Shown here in pieces: positions 1-10,873 of a stretch of DNA of 64,000 nt. Source of the DNA: Rutpela maculata. Lineage: Eukaryota > Arthropoda > Insecta > Coleoptera > Cerambycidae. The translations under genes and the position numbers were made by a program. Below the pieces are notes generated by a model. That model was not told where the DNA came from, did no database searches, and saw only the letters and a list, made by a program, of their open reading frames with translations. The DNA is taken from NCBI GenBank assembly GCA_936432065.2, contig OW386293.2, forward strand, positions 102,321,795-102,385,794. Reading direction: 5' to 3'. Positions within the stretch are counted from its first letter, which is position 1. Every line of letters starts with the position of its first letter.

Positions 1-374
1 TTTATTTGATCGCTCAGGATTTTCCTTAATTCCTCCTGGCGTCTTTCTTCCAAGTCTTCCATTATTTTTCTGAGTTCGTCTTTTTCCTCTTGACGTTGTC
101 TTTCTTGTTCTTGACGTCTTCTTTCTTCATCCTCTTTTTCTTTCTGACGTCTTGTTTCTTCATCCTCTTTTTCTTTCTGACGTCTTGTTTCTTCATCTTC
201 TTTTTCTTTCTGACGTCTTGTTTCTTCATCCTCTTTTTCTTTCTGACGTCTTATTTCCTGATCTTCCATCATTTTCTTTAATTCGTTCCTTTCTTCTTTG
301 TCTTCCTGCCGTTGCTGCGCCATCATTTTTTGGAATTGTTCGAATAAGTCCTGTATTTGTTTATCGGATGCCAT
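1..374 (-). CDS. Gag-like N-terminus of an LTR retrotransposon (partial, runs off left edge)
   Basis: An open minus-strand frame starts at the ATG whose complement is 372-374 and stays open to position 1 (about 124 codons). The protein starts MASDKQIQDLFEQFQKMMAQ and then becomes a strongly charged E/K/R/Q region with an 11-residue period (RRQKEKEDEET), predicted to be coiled coil. Its start lies about 430 bp downstream of the primer binding site and LTR on the same strand, which is where gag of a Ty3/gypsy-type element belongs. Gag forms the particle shell, and a charged coiled coil could serve self-assembly (inference). No CCHC knuckle is visible because the C-terminus and pol lie outside the window. 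The frame is unbroken here, so this copy may be young. Plus-strand frames over the same bases are low-complexity shadows. Confidence 0.7.
   Translation of the reverse strand, partial: MASDKQIQDLFEQFQKMMAQQRQEDKEERNELKKMMEDQEIRRQKEKEDEETRRQKEKEDEETRRQKEKEDEETRRQKEKEDEERRRQEQERQRQEEKDELRKIMEDLEERRQEELRKILSDQI
138..270 (-). repeat. 33-bp tandem repeat within gag (about 4 units)
   Basis: The segment TTTCTGACGT recurs at 141, 174, 207 and 240, an exact 33-bp spacing. Each unit adds 11 codons in the minus-strand gag frame, so copy-number change keeps the frame. Confidence 0.85.
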
Positions 375-801
375 ACTTCTTGTTGTTACGGGCATACGAT
401 GAAATTAAAATAAAATAAATTTAACTGTCGGTAATAGAACTTTCCAGAAAAATCTCGAAACAGCACGAAAAAGTCTTATCCAAAGTCTTTTGTCACTATC
501 CAGTTCAGAGAATTTCCACTAATGTCCAAATAGAAAAGTTCTAGTAATTTCCACGCACTAACACAAAAAATGAGTCTTTTTCGGTGTCTCTATCACTACT
601 CAGTTTAAAGGATTTAATTATTACACTAGTGTCCTAATAAAATGTTCTACAACGTCTCAAAAATGCACTTAACACTATTTTTCTGTCCGAAAATAACCCT
701 CGAACAATGTCCAGTAAATTAGTCCTGTGTTAGCACTAAACCTCGAGAATACTTCTCTCGAACACTCCAGCACAACTTCAGAGCTCCTCTTGTCATAAAA
801 T

Positions 802-818
802 TCCGCTTTCTGACACCA
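802..818 (-). other. Primer binding site (tRNA-Leu type) of the LTR retrotransposon
   Basis: On the minus strand this reads TGGTGTCAGAAAGCGG, starting 3 nt inside the LTR end. TGGTGTCAGAAG... is the usual complement of a tRNA-Leu 3' end in several insect Ty3/gypsy groups (known for the family). The tRNA assignment is from memory. Confidence 0.7.
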
Positions 819-906
819 ATTTGTCGCGTGTTTCCACCCTTAGGAAACCACCCTCGCAAATTCCGTGGGTTCCAAAAATTATAACAAGAGATGTCCACTA
901 ACACAC

Positions 907-912
907 TTTATT
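907..912 (-). promoter_or_regulatory. Poly(A) signal in the LTR
   Basis: AATAAA on the minus strand, about 130 nt after the predicted start site and before the U5 end, as expected for the R/U5 junction. Confidence 0.5.
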
Positions 913-1068
913 AAATATTTACTGAATACTTCACAATACTATTATTAATTTAAATACACTTTACTGACTAAAATCACAATGTCTATCACTTTGTTTATCC
1001 TTGAAGTCTTAACCTCACTTTCTATACTTTTTGAACTTTCTGAACTACTCGCCGAGAATGCGATCGGT

Positions 1069-1076
1069 CTTTTATA
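1069..1076 (-). promoter_or_regulatory. TATA box in the LTR
   Basis: TATAAAAG on the minus strand, about 30 nt upstream of a TTCAGA initiator-like motif. This is the expected RNA polymerase II promoter of the retrotransposon. Confidence 0.6.
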
Positions 1077-1227
1077 CCTAAAAATGACAGATCTCGATTG
1101 TTCTGTGATGACGCCACCATTCTCTAGAGAATTCCAGATGTCACTTTGGAATCTTCTGGTAGGTTCTTTTTCGAGTAGGTGCAAATACATTCATGCATTC
1201 AATGCATTCATTCTAAGGGTTGTAACA

Positions 1228-1620
1228 CATTACAATAATATACATATAATATTAAAAATGAAGTGTAAAATATAATACAAGTTTATAAAGCAGACTTAAA
1301 ATGTAAAAATAAGTATAATAAATAAAAAACTGCCTTAAAATGTACGTCACTTACATAGTATATTACATAACAGTCATGGGGGTAGTCATAAAATCTTTAG
1401 TTGTATAGAAACAAAATTTCAAGATATGGTTTCTAATTATAATTTGAAAGTGAAAATTTTGTTGTTTTATATTGAGTTTTTAATTGATTTTGTTAAGCGA
1501 TATTTAGGAGGTTTTAACAAATTGGCCGACCTCGTGTTACAGATATGTAACTCAGATGGAGTTACATACATATTCTTATTTTTATGAATCTCTAAAAGAC
1601 AGTAGTAAATATATAGGCTG
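1228..1620. other. No gene seen
   Basis: AT-rich sequence between the LTR and the RT relic. I see no coding, RNA or repeat signal. Confidence 0.4.
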
Positions 1621-3270
1621 CTAGGAATGGACATTATACCATATATAATAAATAATGGTTGGCAGTGTTCTCTGAAACCTGCTCTTGTTATAATTCTTAG
1701 ACTCTTTCTGCTGAAATATTTTTACAGCGCTGCTCGAGTTCCCCCAGAGTATAACCCCGTAGCTTATTTGGGAGTGGATTAATGAATAGTACACTGACAG
1801 CAAAGTGTGTGCTGTAGAACAGTTCTTAATCTTCGTAAAAGAAATAAATAGCTTGATAGCTTATTGCTGAGTTGCTCAATATGATTGCTCCAACTTAAAG
1901 TATCATCGAGAACTATACCGAGTAAATTGACACTTTCTCCCTTCGTTACGTCATATCTGGTAGAGAGAAATAGTAATTTGTGTTTTGTCACGATTTAATT
2001 TGAGTGCATTAGCATTATAAGTTCCGCTCGACTTTCAGTTTCATCAGTTATATTTTGTAAACTATTAATATTCTTGGCACTAGCTGTAAGAGTTGCGTCA
2101 TCAGCAAACATAACAATACTGCTAGGGAATAAGTAATACAATAACTCGTTTACATACATTACAAACAGTAGAGGTCCCAGCACAGATCCCCAAGGCACTC
2201 CATGTATTACTGATCTAAAATATTGTTTTGTGAGACGCATTGTTGCCTATTCTCCAGATATGATCTTTAACATAGACAACGGTAGATCATAAAAACTTAA
2301 GTTTTTCGATTATGGGAGTATGAGAGACACAGTCGAAGGCCTCGCTGAGATCACACAGCGTAATTGCAGGGCCTTCAAGGCCTTCAACGTGTCACCCACA
2401 TCTTACAGATTGCATCGATTGTGGAACATTTTTGTCTAAAACTATATTGGCTAGCATGCAATAAAGAATATTTTTCGAAATATTTCGACAAACGATTTTT
2501 TAAAATAATTTCAATTATCTTGCCAAACATAGGGATAATCGAGATTGGTCGACAGTTATCCGGGCTATTTGAGTCACCTTTCTTAAAAATAGGCACAATT
2601 CGAGCTACCTTAAAGATATCAGGAAAGTAACCCTCTTTAAAACATTAATTTATTATTCGCATTAATGGGCGAACTAGAAAATCTATTTCTTAGTTTGTTG
2701 GGTATTTTGCCTTCGTTTTAATTTTTCAATTTATCATTTAACAATTTTGTTTCAGTTTATATATTTTTAGGTGTGAGACATTTTGTAATAGAAGTATAAA
2801 AACCAGCCTCTGTCTGATCCTTTTGGCGCAGAGGTTTATTTCGTCAAAATTTTTAAATATTTTTACAGTGGCAAAATACCCAACAAACTAAGAAATCATG
2901 AATATGCCACAAATAATTAATTATAAACAATATCTAGAAAATCTATTGTTTCTTTAACAATTTTACTGTTTAAATCGTAAATATCTAAATTGTTTTCAGC
3001 GAATGTATTGCGTCTATTACCTCTAAAGTGGTGCCATGTGCAAGAAAAAAAGAAATATTAGGCATCGGAACGTATTTTAAAAAGTTTGATGCATCAGTAT
3101 TATTACTTTTCCGACCATTATTACTTTCAAAATGTATTAATTTCCAGCTATCCCTGGATTTATTATCAGTTATTTACAATAAATCGTAGACGGTTTTTTT
3201 GGCTCTGATTATTTCATTTTTATATAAATTTTTATAAGTGATATAAGCAGCTTAATATAATTCAATCTCA
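1621..3270 (-). pseudogene. Non-LTR retrotransposon reverse transcriptase relic (Jockey/CR1-like)
   Basis: Minus-strand frames read in family order despite stops and frameshifts. From the right: a linker region (KNEIIRAKK, NKSRDSWKLI), then SLK and SKIVKETIDFL, then KEGYFPDIFKVARIVPIFKK, then NCRPISIIPMFGKIIEIIL. These are followed by the catalytic blocks GVPWGSVLGPLLFVMYVNEL and FADDAT, and a C-terminal part with SLIHSQISYGVILWG. The YADD/FADD box carries the polymerase aspartates, which copy element RNA at the target site. The Q of the usual GVPQGS is W here, and an in-frame stop falls after RPLMRIIN. The frame is also split by an insertion at 2688-2933. No endonuclease domain or 3' tail is recognised, so the copy is dead and probably truncated. 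Confidence 0.8.
2688..2933. mobile_element. 246-bp insertion with 24-bp inverted repeats and a 14-bp TSD, inside the RT relic
   Basis: CTAGAAAATCTATT occurs at 2674-2687 and again at 2934-2947. Removing one copy and the DNA between rejoins the RT reading KIVKETIDFL-VRPLMRII, so this is a real target duplication. The insert starts with TCTTAGTTTGTTGGG... (2688-2711), whose perfect 24-bp inverse lies at 2870-2893. A further 40 bp of AT-rich DNA precedes the right TSD. A 14-bp TSD suits a SINE-like or other target-primed insertion better than a cut-and-paste element. The class is unresolved. Confidence 0.65.
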
Positions 3271-3289
3271 CAACGGTTCCCGAGAAAAG

Positions 3290-4060
3290 AAAATCTTTCT
3301 AAGTTCTAAAATATATTTTTTCATTTCGAGTCGAATGTTGGCGAGATTTAATGTTACTTAGAAAGAGACCTCTGAAAAAAAAATTAACCAAATCGATGCA
3401 AAGTCACATTCCCCATGCTTGCCCGGCTACGACCTTTGTACTTCCATTTCACGTATGAAAAACGCGGAAACTTTCCACGCATTCTGTTTTCATGCCCCCG
3501 GTAAGCAATTGACCTTTTATGGAGAACTATTTACCGAACTAATCTTAGAAAATCGATACGTACACGAGGAAAATTGCTGCGTTAAATCTATAAATTGAAA
3601 AGTTGTTTACACTGTTTTCCAATGTTTAGGCCTTAATAATTATCCTGCTCTCTCTTTCACGGTTTTTCGCCCTGCCCGAATGACGCTTGAAGGTCGAGCA
3701 GCAGACAAAACACACGTGTGGGCTCTGACTCTCATCCCATTTGTTATTTTAATGTTTATTCGCGCTCAGAAAGACTATTCATAGCGAAATGCGAGTAATT
3801 TTGAGATAAAGGGTTATAAATGACAAAATAGCAAGCTAAATATATGACAAATTATACGCAATTCTTCACAGATTTAAAAAGCGTCCAGGCGTACATCAAA
3901 TAAATCTGTTCGTCAGTCAAAAATCAAATTGGTTCTCGATGAAATATAAGTGGAATCTGTTTTTTGCTCTACATACCACATAATTCAATAATAGTGGGAT
4001 TTATACATTCTGACGTTATTTTGAAATGTTTGTCGTTAGTTATGTTATAATGAAAAAAAA
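3290..4060. other. No gene seen
   Basis: AT-rich sequence with no supported frame. A 30-bp stretch near 4080-4115 (TTAATCTAGGTACGCTAATA) resembles the inverted-repeat arm at 26120-26160, so a diverged relic of that element may begin here. Confidence 0.3.
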
Positions 4061-4282
4061 AAAAAAATCTAATTTTTTGCATATTGTTGCTTTAATCTAG
4101 GTACGCTAATATTGACTATTTTCTGCTGAAAATTCCGAGCAAGCTAAAGTGTTTAAATTAAGCTCAATTTGAATCCGGCGTAAAAAAATAAGGCATGCCA
4201 TTTAAAATAAGGAAGTTGATGTCTACTTCCGGTATAACCGGAAGTGTTACATACGTGACGTTATCTTAATTAAATAGATCAC

Positions 4283-6040
4283 CCCTGAAAACCCCTCTTC
4301 CTAAATCTTCAGCTTCAAATTACACAGCCCCCACAAAAAAAAAAGAAATCAGACCAGCGAACCAAAACCACGTATCTCTATGTATTTCCGAGGTCAAGAA
4401 AAATCGTACATACACCCCTGGAATTGGTTAAAAAGAAGATTAAGCTACGAGAATAGTTGTTACATCTTAATAAATCGAATTATACAAATTAAGGTTAAAC
4501 AGCAGCGTACATACAATAGATATTAAACTCACCCCCCAGGGAGGGGCGACATATATAAAAAAATCGATCCAAAACAGCAATGACTGCTGTAAAAGCTCGA
4601 AATTTCTAAGTATTGTTAAAGTGATAAGAAACTGCATCAGTTCCGACGTAATCTCCATAAACTGTCCCTATAGGGTTGAGAACAATCACCCCCAAGTTTA
4701 AAGGACATGTGAAACACAAGAAAAAACGTAAAATCCAACAGGATTTCTATTTTCATGGATGCTTATGATTGGCTGAAATTGCGTAGTACTCTAAAATAGA
4801 ACTAGAAACTTACGTACCATCAACGTCCTACAGTATCAACCCTAAAGGTGTGAAAACTATTCAAGATTCAACCTGAAAAAAGCTGCAGTGATCCTCGAAA
4901 AAGCTCGAAACTCTGGAGGCTTGTAAAGGTGAGAAGAGTCCGCAGTAGTTTTGGCTCAATTATTGAAAACTACCGCAACAGCGCTGCCAGAAATCACTCC
5001 TTATCAAATGGCACAGAAGAAACAAGAAAAAACATTGATCCAAAAGTATTTCCATTTTTATGGATGCTATGATTGGTTAAAATTGCGTAGTACTCAGAGT
5101 TAGACTTAGAAAGTCACGTACCACTATTGTTATTCAATTCCACTCCCCTAGGGGGTGAAAACTACCTTTCTGAGGGTGTTACTTAATAACATTGATAGGA
5201 CATGAGTTTCAAACTCTAAGTGTACAACACGATTTTTGCCAATCATAGCATCCATAAAAATGTAAATCCGGTTAGTTCCTCTCTGTTTTTCCAGCATCCT
5301 ACGCATTTAGGAGTGGCATCTCGCAACCCCGTGGGGGTGGTTTTCAAGCACAGCGTCGAACATAGTCTAGTTTCTTCTTCCACACAACGCAGGTGTTTCG
5401 AATTTTTATAGAAGTTACTTAACTTTTCATACTTATGTCTTATATAGGGGGTAGTCTTCACACCCTCTGAGAGTTGACACTGTAGGACGTTGATGGTACG
5501 TAAGTTTCTTATTCTATTTTTGACCACTACGCTATTTCAGCCAATCCATTCATGAAAATAGAAATTCTGTTGGATTTCACGTTTTTCTCGTGTCCTTTAA
5601 ACTTACAAGTTGTTGTTCTCAACCCTATAGTGGCAGTTTATGAAGGTTACGTCGGACCTGATGCAGTTTCTTATCGCTTTAACAGAACTTAGACATTTCG
5701 AGCTTTTTCAGCAGTCATTGCTGTTTTAGATCGATTTTTTTATATATGGGGGTAGTTTTCACCCCCCCCCCCTGTTGTTTAACCTTAATTTGTATAATTT
5801 GATTGATTAAGATGTAACAACTATTCTCGTAGCTTAATCTTTTTTTTTACCCCATTCCAGGGGTGTTTTTTGGCTTTAGCTAATGATTTTTTCTTGACCT
5901 CGGATTCGGATTCAGTGACCAAAAATACATAGGAATACATGGGTCTGGTTCGCAGGTCTGAATTTTTTTTGTGGGGCTGTGTTATTTGTAGTTTTTCTAA
6001 AACCTCTAATAGCACCCTGTATATCACGAAAACAATGGCT
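4283..6040. mobile_element. Large foldback-like inverted-repeat element
   Basis: The left half (4283-5070) returns inverted in the right half (5240-6040). Examples are AGCTACGAGAATAGTTGTTA at 4443 against its inverse at 5812, and the GTACCATCAACGTCCTACAG block near 4815 against its inverse near 5484. The left arm also holds direct subrepeats: the segment around GGATGCTTATGATTGGCTGA (4755) recurs, diverged, near 5062. Long inverted arms with internal direct repeats are a foldback hallmark. The right end, CACCCTGTAT (6030), is a common insect terminal motif. There is no transposase frame. Arm identity is perhaps 75-85% by eye. Confidence 0.7.
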
Positions 6041-6413
6041 GTTTTTTAGGTGTAAATAAGTAATATATCCAAAAATTTGATTACTGTACTAAAGTATTAT
6101 AACCATTCAAAGTCGGCTGCGGTCGAACTCACAGTGTGATTACTGTGAATATTGTCTATTTAAGTTTTATCAATTATCAGAATATGGTGATTAGTGATTT
6201 GCCTTGCCAACTCATGCTTAAAATTTCCAACTTTTGTTAGCTCTTACAAAGTTGGGGGGTAGCGTACCCACCATACCCCCCCCCCCAAGGCTACGGCCCT
6301 GCCTATAGACAGTAAGATGTTGTTAGGAAGGAAACTAAATACAATGCTTGGATGATTGGATCTATAACTATTACGATGTTTAGAATGAATGAAACAAAGA
6401 AACAACTAAGAAA

Positions 6414-6655
6414 AATGAAATGCTTTTGATGTTCAAAATGCAAAACACCGTTTCTAATACATCTATGTGCTCTTCTCACTTCGGGTAGTGGTGACTCCTA
6501 ATTTTATTTCTCCCTTAATTCTTGCACGTGCTTCATTAATTCTCTTGATGATGTAGTCGCGGTCAGTTATTTCAACCCCGTAACCCAATTCTCTCATTCG
6601 TCCCCAAACGTGAAAATCGGGAGGTGCCAAGTCTGGGGGCTTTGCTGGTCACAGC
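6414..6655 (-). pseudogene. C-terminal fragment of an IS630/mariner-like transposase
   Basis: The minus strand reads PDLAPPDFHVWGRMRELGYG, then KRINEARARI, and after a one-base frameshift RCIRNGVLHFEH. The order 'SPDL.P.DF..WG' then 'R...CI...G.HFEH' matches the C-terminus of an insect DDE transposase family related to IS630/mariner. The final acidic catalytic residue is in the PDLAPPDF block. Only the last 80 or so residues remain, and both the frameshift and the missing N-terminus make it inactive. The element at 27023-28020 carries the preceding part of the same family. Confidence 0.65.
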
Positions 6656-6707
6656 ATCTAAAGAAGACCTTATCTTAAAATCTGTGATACTTTGTATTAT
6701 GGTACAT

Positions 6708-8486
6708 TAGGGTGGTCCAAAAATGACTTAATTTTTTATTGTTTCCAAATCCGAAAAAAGTAAGTACGTATTTTTTGGTTTTTCAAAATTTTGATTTTAA
6801 ATGGTGCCTATGGAGACCTGAAGTTTCCCATTTGAATTGCATGGGGAAAAATCACTTTTTGGGATTTTTTGAATAGTTATTCAGTTATAGTTATATATAC
6901 ATATGAGTTTGTCGCTCCTAACACCCGCAAACTACCCTTAAATCAAAAAATTTAAATTCTTCACTGAATTGACCCCTTTGAGAACTTTATTCTCGTTTTT
7001 TCATCAAAAATTACTACTATTAATCTAGTGGAATATTCATCAACATTTTTTAGTCAGTTTTCATTTATTTTCATTTGTTTAAATTTTTTTTTTGGCAGTA
7101 TATTACTTTTAAGTGACATCAGTTTATTTTCAAATATTTTCCATTGTCATCAATCAATTATTATTTATTTTCAACTTATTTTCAAATTATGCCAGAAAAA
7201 TCAGTTTTTTTTGTAATAGACCCATAACATTTTATATTTTAGTTATCTTACTTATATTATCTAATAAACCCTCATTTGTTTAAACCAATTTACTTTGTTT
7301 AAATAAATTATGGTTTGTTAAATTATAGACTTAAGATATGAAAGACATAAAATTGATTAACATACACATTTCATTGTCTCTATTACAAAAAAGCTCACTT
7401 TTCTAGCATAATTTGATGAAAAGTTGAAAATAAATATTATTTATTATTTAAACAAAATAAATCGATGTTACTTAAAAATAACAGACTGCCAGTCCGATCT
7501 CAGAAAACAGGACTTTTGACGAATTTTCCTGAAAAAAATTATTTAAACAAAGGAATTTGTTTAAATAAATGAGGGTTTATTAGATAGTATAGGTAAGATC
7601 AGGGGCGGACTGGCAAGAGAATACCTGGTGGGACTTCAGGGGTCGGAGGCCCGGCAGATGCGTGCTGGGGCTGTGGAGAGAAAATACGGGCCCGAACTGA
7701 TGAGCAGGGAAAGGGAGAAATCAGAAAAAAATTTAATGAGCGAGGTGGGGGAGAAATCCGAGGCCCGGAAGGCTTTAAAGGGCCCGAGATCGGCTGAGGC
7801 CCGGTAGGACTTTGCCTCCCTGCCCCCAGCCAGTCCGCCCCGGGGTAAGATATCTAAAACATAAAATGTTATAACAAAGAAAACTGACTTTCTAGCATAA
7901 TTTGAAAAAAAGTGAAAATAAATAATTGATTGTTTAAACAATTGGAAAATATTTGAAAATAAATTGGTTATTTAAAAATAATGGACTGCCAGTTCGATCT
8001 CAGAAAACAGGATTTTACACTCATTTTCGAGAAAAAAAAATATTTAAGCAAATGGAATTTGTTTCAGTAAATGAAAATTGACTAAAAAATGTTGATAAGT
8101 ATTCCACCAGACCAATAGTAATAAATTTTGAAGAAAAAATGAGAATAAAGTGCTCAAAAGGGTCAATTCATTCCTTGAAGAATACCGAGGAGGTATGTTA
8201 GGGGCGACAAATCCATATGTATATACATCAAATTCTTCGTTGGATAGTCCTCTCCAAGTTCTGTTAGTTTCATGCAAGATTTTCCCTAACAATTATTCAA
8301 AAAATCCCAAAAAGTGATTTTTCCCATGCAATTTAAATGGGAAACTTCAAGTCTCTATAGGCACCATTTAAAATCAAAATTTTGAAAAACCAAAGTCAAA
8401 AAAATACATACTTTTTTCGGATTTGGAAACAAATTGGGGGGATCGAAACTCTCTATAAAAAAATTTGTCATTTTTGGACCACCCTA
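6708..8486. mobile_element. Large inverted-repeat element with TAGGGTGGTCC ends
   Basis: It starts TAGGGTGGTCCAAAAATGAC and ends with the inverse. The arms stay alignable for several hundred bp; for example ATTGCATGGGGAAAAATCAC (6836) has its inverse near 8318. The interior holds direct copies of a segment with GCAGTCC/GATCTCAGAAAACAGG (7490-7520 and 7985-8015). The right arm is interrupted by the hAT MITE at 7600-7843. There is no coding frame, and a convincing TSD was not found. Confidence 0.65.
7600..7843. mobile_element. hAT-type MITE (244 bp) with 8-bp TSD
   Basis: The ends are CAGGGGCGGACTGGC and the inverse GCCAGTCCGCCCCGG. GGTAAGAT is duplicated exactly at 7592-7599 and 7844-7851. 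The interior is GC-rich and noncoding. An 8-bp TSD with CAGGG ends is standard for hAT elements. It inserted into the older inverted-repeat element around it. Confidence 0.85.
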
Positions 8487-8560
8487 ATGGTCACATAGGT
8501 TCTAAATGACCCTCTTTTAAAACATTTTATCGATGTTCCGTAACTGTTTAAAGTTACCAG

Positions 8561-10865
8561 CAGGCCCGTTTTAAGCGGGCGTGCAAGGTGTGCGCTGCAC
8601 GCGGGCGACTGATAGTAAGGGCGGCCGCACAGTGTCCCCAAACTGACTTTTTTTTCCAAATCTGTCTGAAGGTCTTAATACTTAAGCAATTGCAAGTTAT
8701 TTTTTTAAATATTCGTTTTTTAATTGCCTACCCAAGGAACAATTTAAAAGTCATTTGGACTTGAGGAGGTTTTAAGAAAGGTTTGTCAGGGTTAGGAAAT
8801 AGTCTTGTGCTTTATTGATGTTGTAGTTAAGACCTTTTAGGCTTGGTAAGTTTTAAAGCATTATTTAAGACCTAATTATAAAGCTAATTTGCTTCTAGAA
8901 TAATATGTATTTGTAGTGGGTTTATCATACCTACATAAAACTCTCCATAAGGCTAATTAGTTTTATTAACATCTTACATTCCATTTAGATTTAAAGAGGC
9001 TTTAAATTATTCTTTATGGTTTTAACATATTTGCAATAAATACATTTTAAATCCTTTTTAAAACTAGACATTTTCAATGCCTATTAGAACTTATTAAAGG
9101 CCATTACAAAACTAGACTCTTAAAACATCCTTGACAAATGTTGTGATGAAACCGGGCCTCTATAAATTTAAAAGGCAAATTTTAATTCCATAAAACACTT
9201 TCTAAAGCCTCAATAAAACATTTATTACCAAAATAATAAACAATATGTCTGCCTGAAGTGTCGTTGATGCATGTGTGAGTGTGTTAATTAAAAGCATTTC
9301 ACGACTTACTGATGTGTAATTATGTATTTTTTGGATGAAATTATTTTGAGGTTAAGTTTTAAATTTTTTGTATCAAATGTCAACGTGGTTCGTCTTGGAG
9401 GCGGTTCCTTTAAATCCCAAACGTTTTATTACAGCTTTTATCAAGTCCATGTGATCTTCGCCAAGTGCATTTGCATTTATGCAAGGAAGGGATTATTGGT
9501 GATAGTATACAAAAAGACAAAAAGGACTTCATTTAGAGTAAATGTTCTAGGTCATTACCATTATTAGAATATACAGTTTAATGAGGAGGACTGTAAAATG
9601 ACAATTAGGTTTTTAGTTGGCCAGCCATGTTTTTCTTGTTATATAAAAATATTCAAGGTCAATCTCACAATTATAATTATTAATAATTATAACTTTTTCT
9701 TTAGCAAATTAAGGTAGAATTACAAGAAACGACTAAAAATTACCGTGGGAACCGAGATGCAGCCTACTTCTTTAAATTTGCTGATTACGCGTCTAGGCAA
9801 ATTTTGTATGGATATTAAAATCATTATTTCTAAGGCGCCCTTGTTTTTTTGGACTTTCTTTTGTACTTTTAACGATAAACTGCCATTGGTTTTAATTTTT
9901 TTGTCATACCTGTGTCTTTTTATTACCTTTTAAATCGGCCTTAGAGAGGTTATAGTGCCACTCTACGCTTTATAAATTTCAAATTCCATTTTATCTTCAA
10001 TAAGTCTGATGGTGTGTTTGCTTAAATCAGTTTAGAAAAAATAAATGCAATAATAAAATTATTTGGATTCCTTCGTGGACATTCTTATAGCTTCTCAGTT
10101 CTAATATGGACTTATAACAGTTTTAAAAACCAGTTTTTCTATAAATGCAGGAAGCTAAGTTAAGTTTCCGACAGCTTTAAAATAAGTTTTAAGAAAGGTT
10201 TTAAAACGGCCCGAACAAGGTTTTCAAGAGCGGCACTATGCCTCACTAAGGAGTTTTATGATGGAATTTAAAAAGGCCTTAATAACCTTCATATGGGTGG
10301 GCCCTTTTAGTCTGCAGGTCGGTCGCTTTATGATGGTATTAAGGATATTGTTACAGCAAAATAGATTTTTCAAGGCATTTTATAAATAGTTTTATAGCAC
10401 CCTTGTAAATATTTAAGAAACGAAAATTGTTCCTTGGGTATCTGTCAAGTCAGATTTTTGTTTTTTGTACCTGATTCTTCAAAAATTTCCAAAGAAGTTT
10501 GAATTTTCTTCAATAATTTTGAAAAATCAAGGACAATAATCAATAATATGGCTTGACAGATAAGCAATTAAAAAACGAAGATTAAAAAAAAATTCCGATT
10601 GCTCGAACAGCTCGAGCAACGAGGAGCAGCAGTAGACAGCTTTTAGCGAGAACCTGAAGACGGTAGATGGGACTCTGCCGAAACGTCGTTTAGACAACCG
10701 TGGCTCCTGCAGGAGGCCATCAACTACTAAAGAATACACCCGAAAGTACAACAACACTGCATTCAACATCCGCGAAAACCTAAGAAACAACATAAATTAG
10801 CGCATAGGAAAGGGCGGCCTAATAATTCTTGCACGCGGGCAGCCAAATGTCTAGAAACGGCCCTG
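8561..10865. mobile_element. hAT-ended non-autonomous element (about 2.3 kb) with 8-bp TSD
   Basis: GTTACCAG is duplicated exactly at 8553-8560 and 10866-10873. The ends are CAGGCCCGTTTTAAGC on the left and the inverse of CAGGGCCGTTTCTAGAC on the right. Both subterminal regions carry TGCACGCGGGC-type motifs. The 2.1-kb interior is AT-rich, with no hAT transposase frame on either strand. Near the right end (10580-10800) it holds a GC-richer segment with a hammerhead-like motif that looks like a piece of a retroelement. Confidence 0.8.
10654..10684 (+). ncRNA. Hammerhead-ribozyme-like core motif
   Basis: CTGAAGA (10654-10660) fits the CUGANGA core. A 7-bp stem follows (CGGTAGA with TCTGCCG) around the loop TGGGAC, then GAAAC. 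Such cores end many Penelope-like and other retroelements, where they process the transcript (known). The nucleotide pair flanking the core is C/C rather than the usual pair, and I could not define stems I and III with confidence. Self-cleavage is therefore doubtful, and this may be a decayed or merely related motif. Confidence 0.4.
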
Positions 10866-10873
10866 GTTACCAG

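Larger units (their letters stand above)
822..1227 (-). mobile_element. 5' LTR of a Ty3/gypsy-type retrotransposon (about 406 bp)
   Basis: Read on the minus strand, the LTR starts TGTTACAACCC (base 1227) and ends ACGCGACA (base 822), giving TG...CA ends directly before the primer binding site. It contains a TATA box (TATAAAAG, 1076-1069), a likely start site about 30 nt later near TTCAGAAAG, and AATAAA at 912-907. The order U3, TATA, R, poly(A) signal, U5, PBS, gag is complete and collinear. The 3' LTR and the TSD lie outside the window. Confidence 0.75.
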
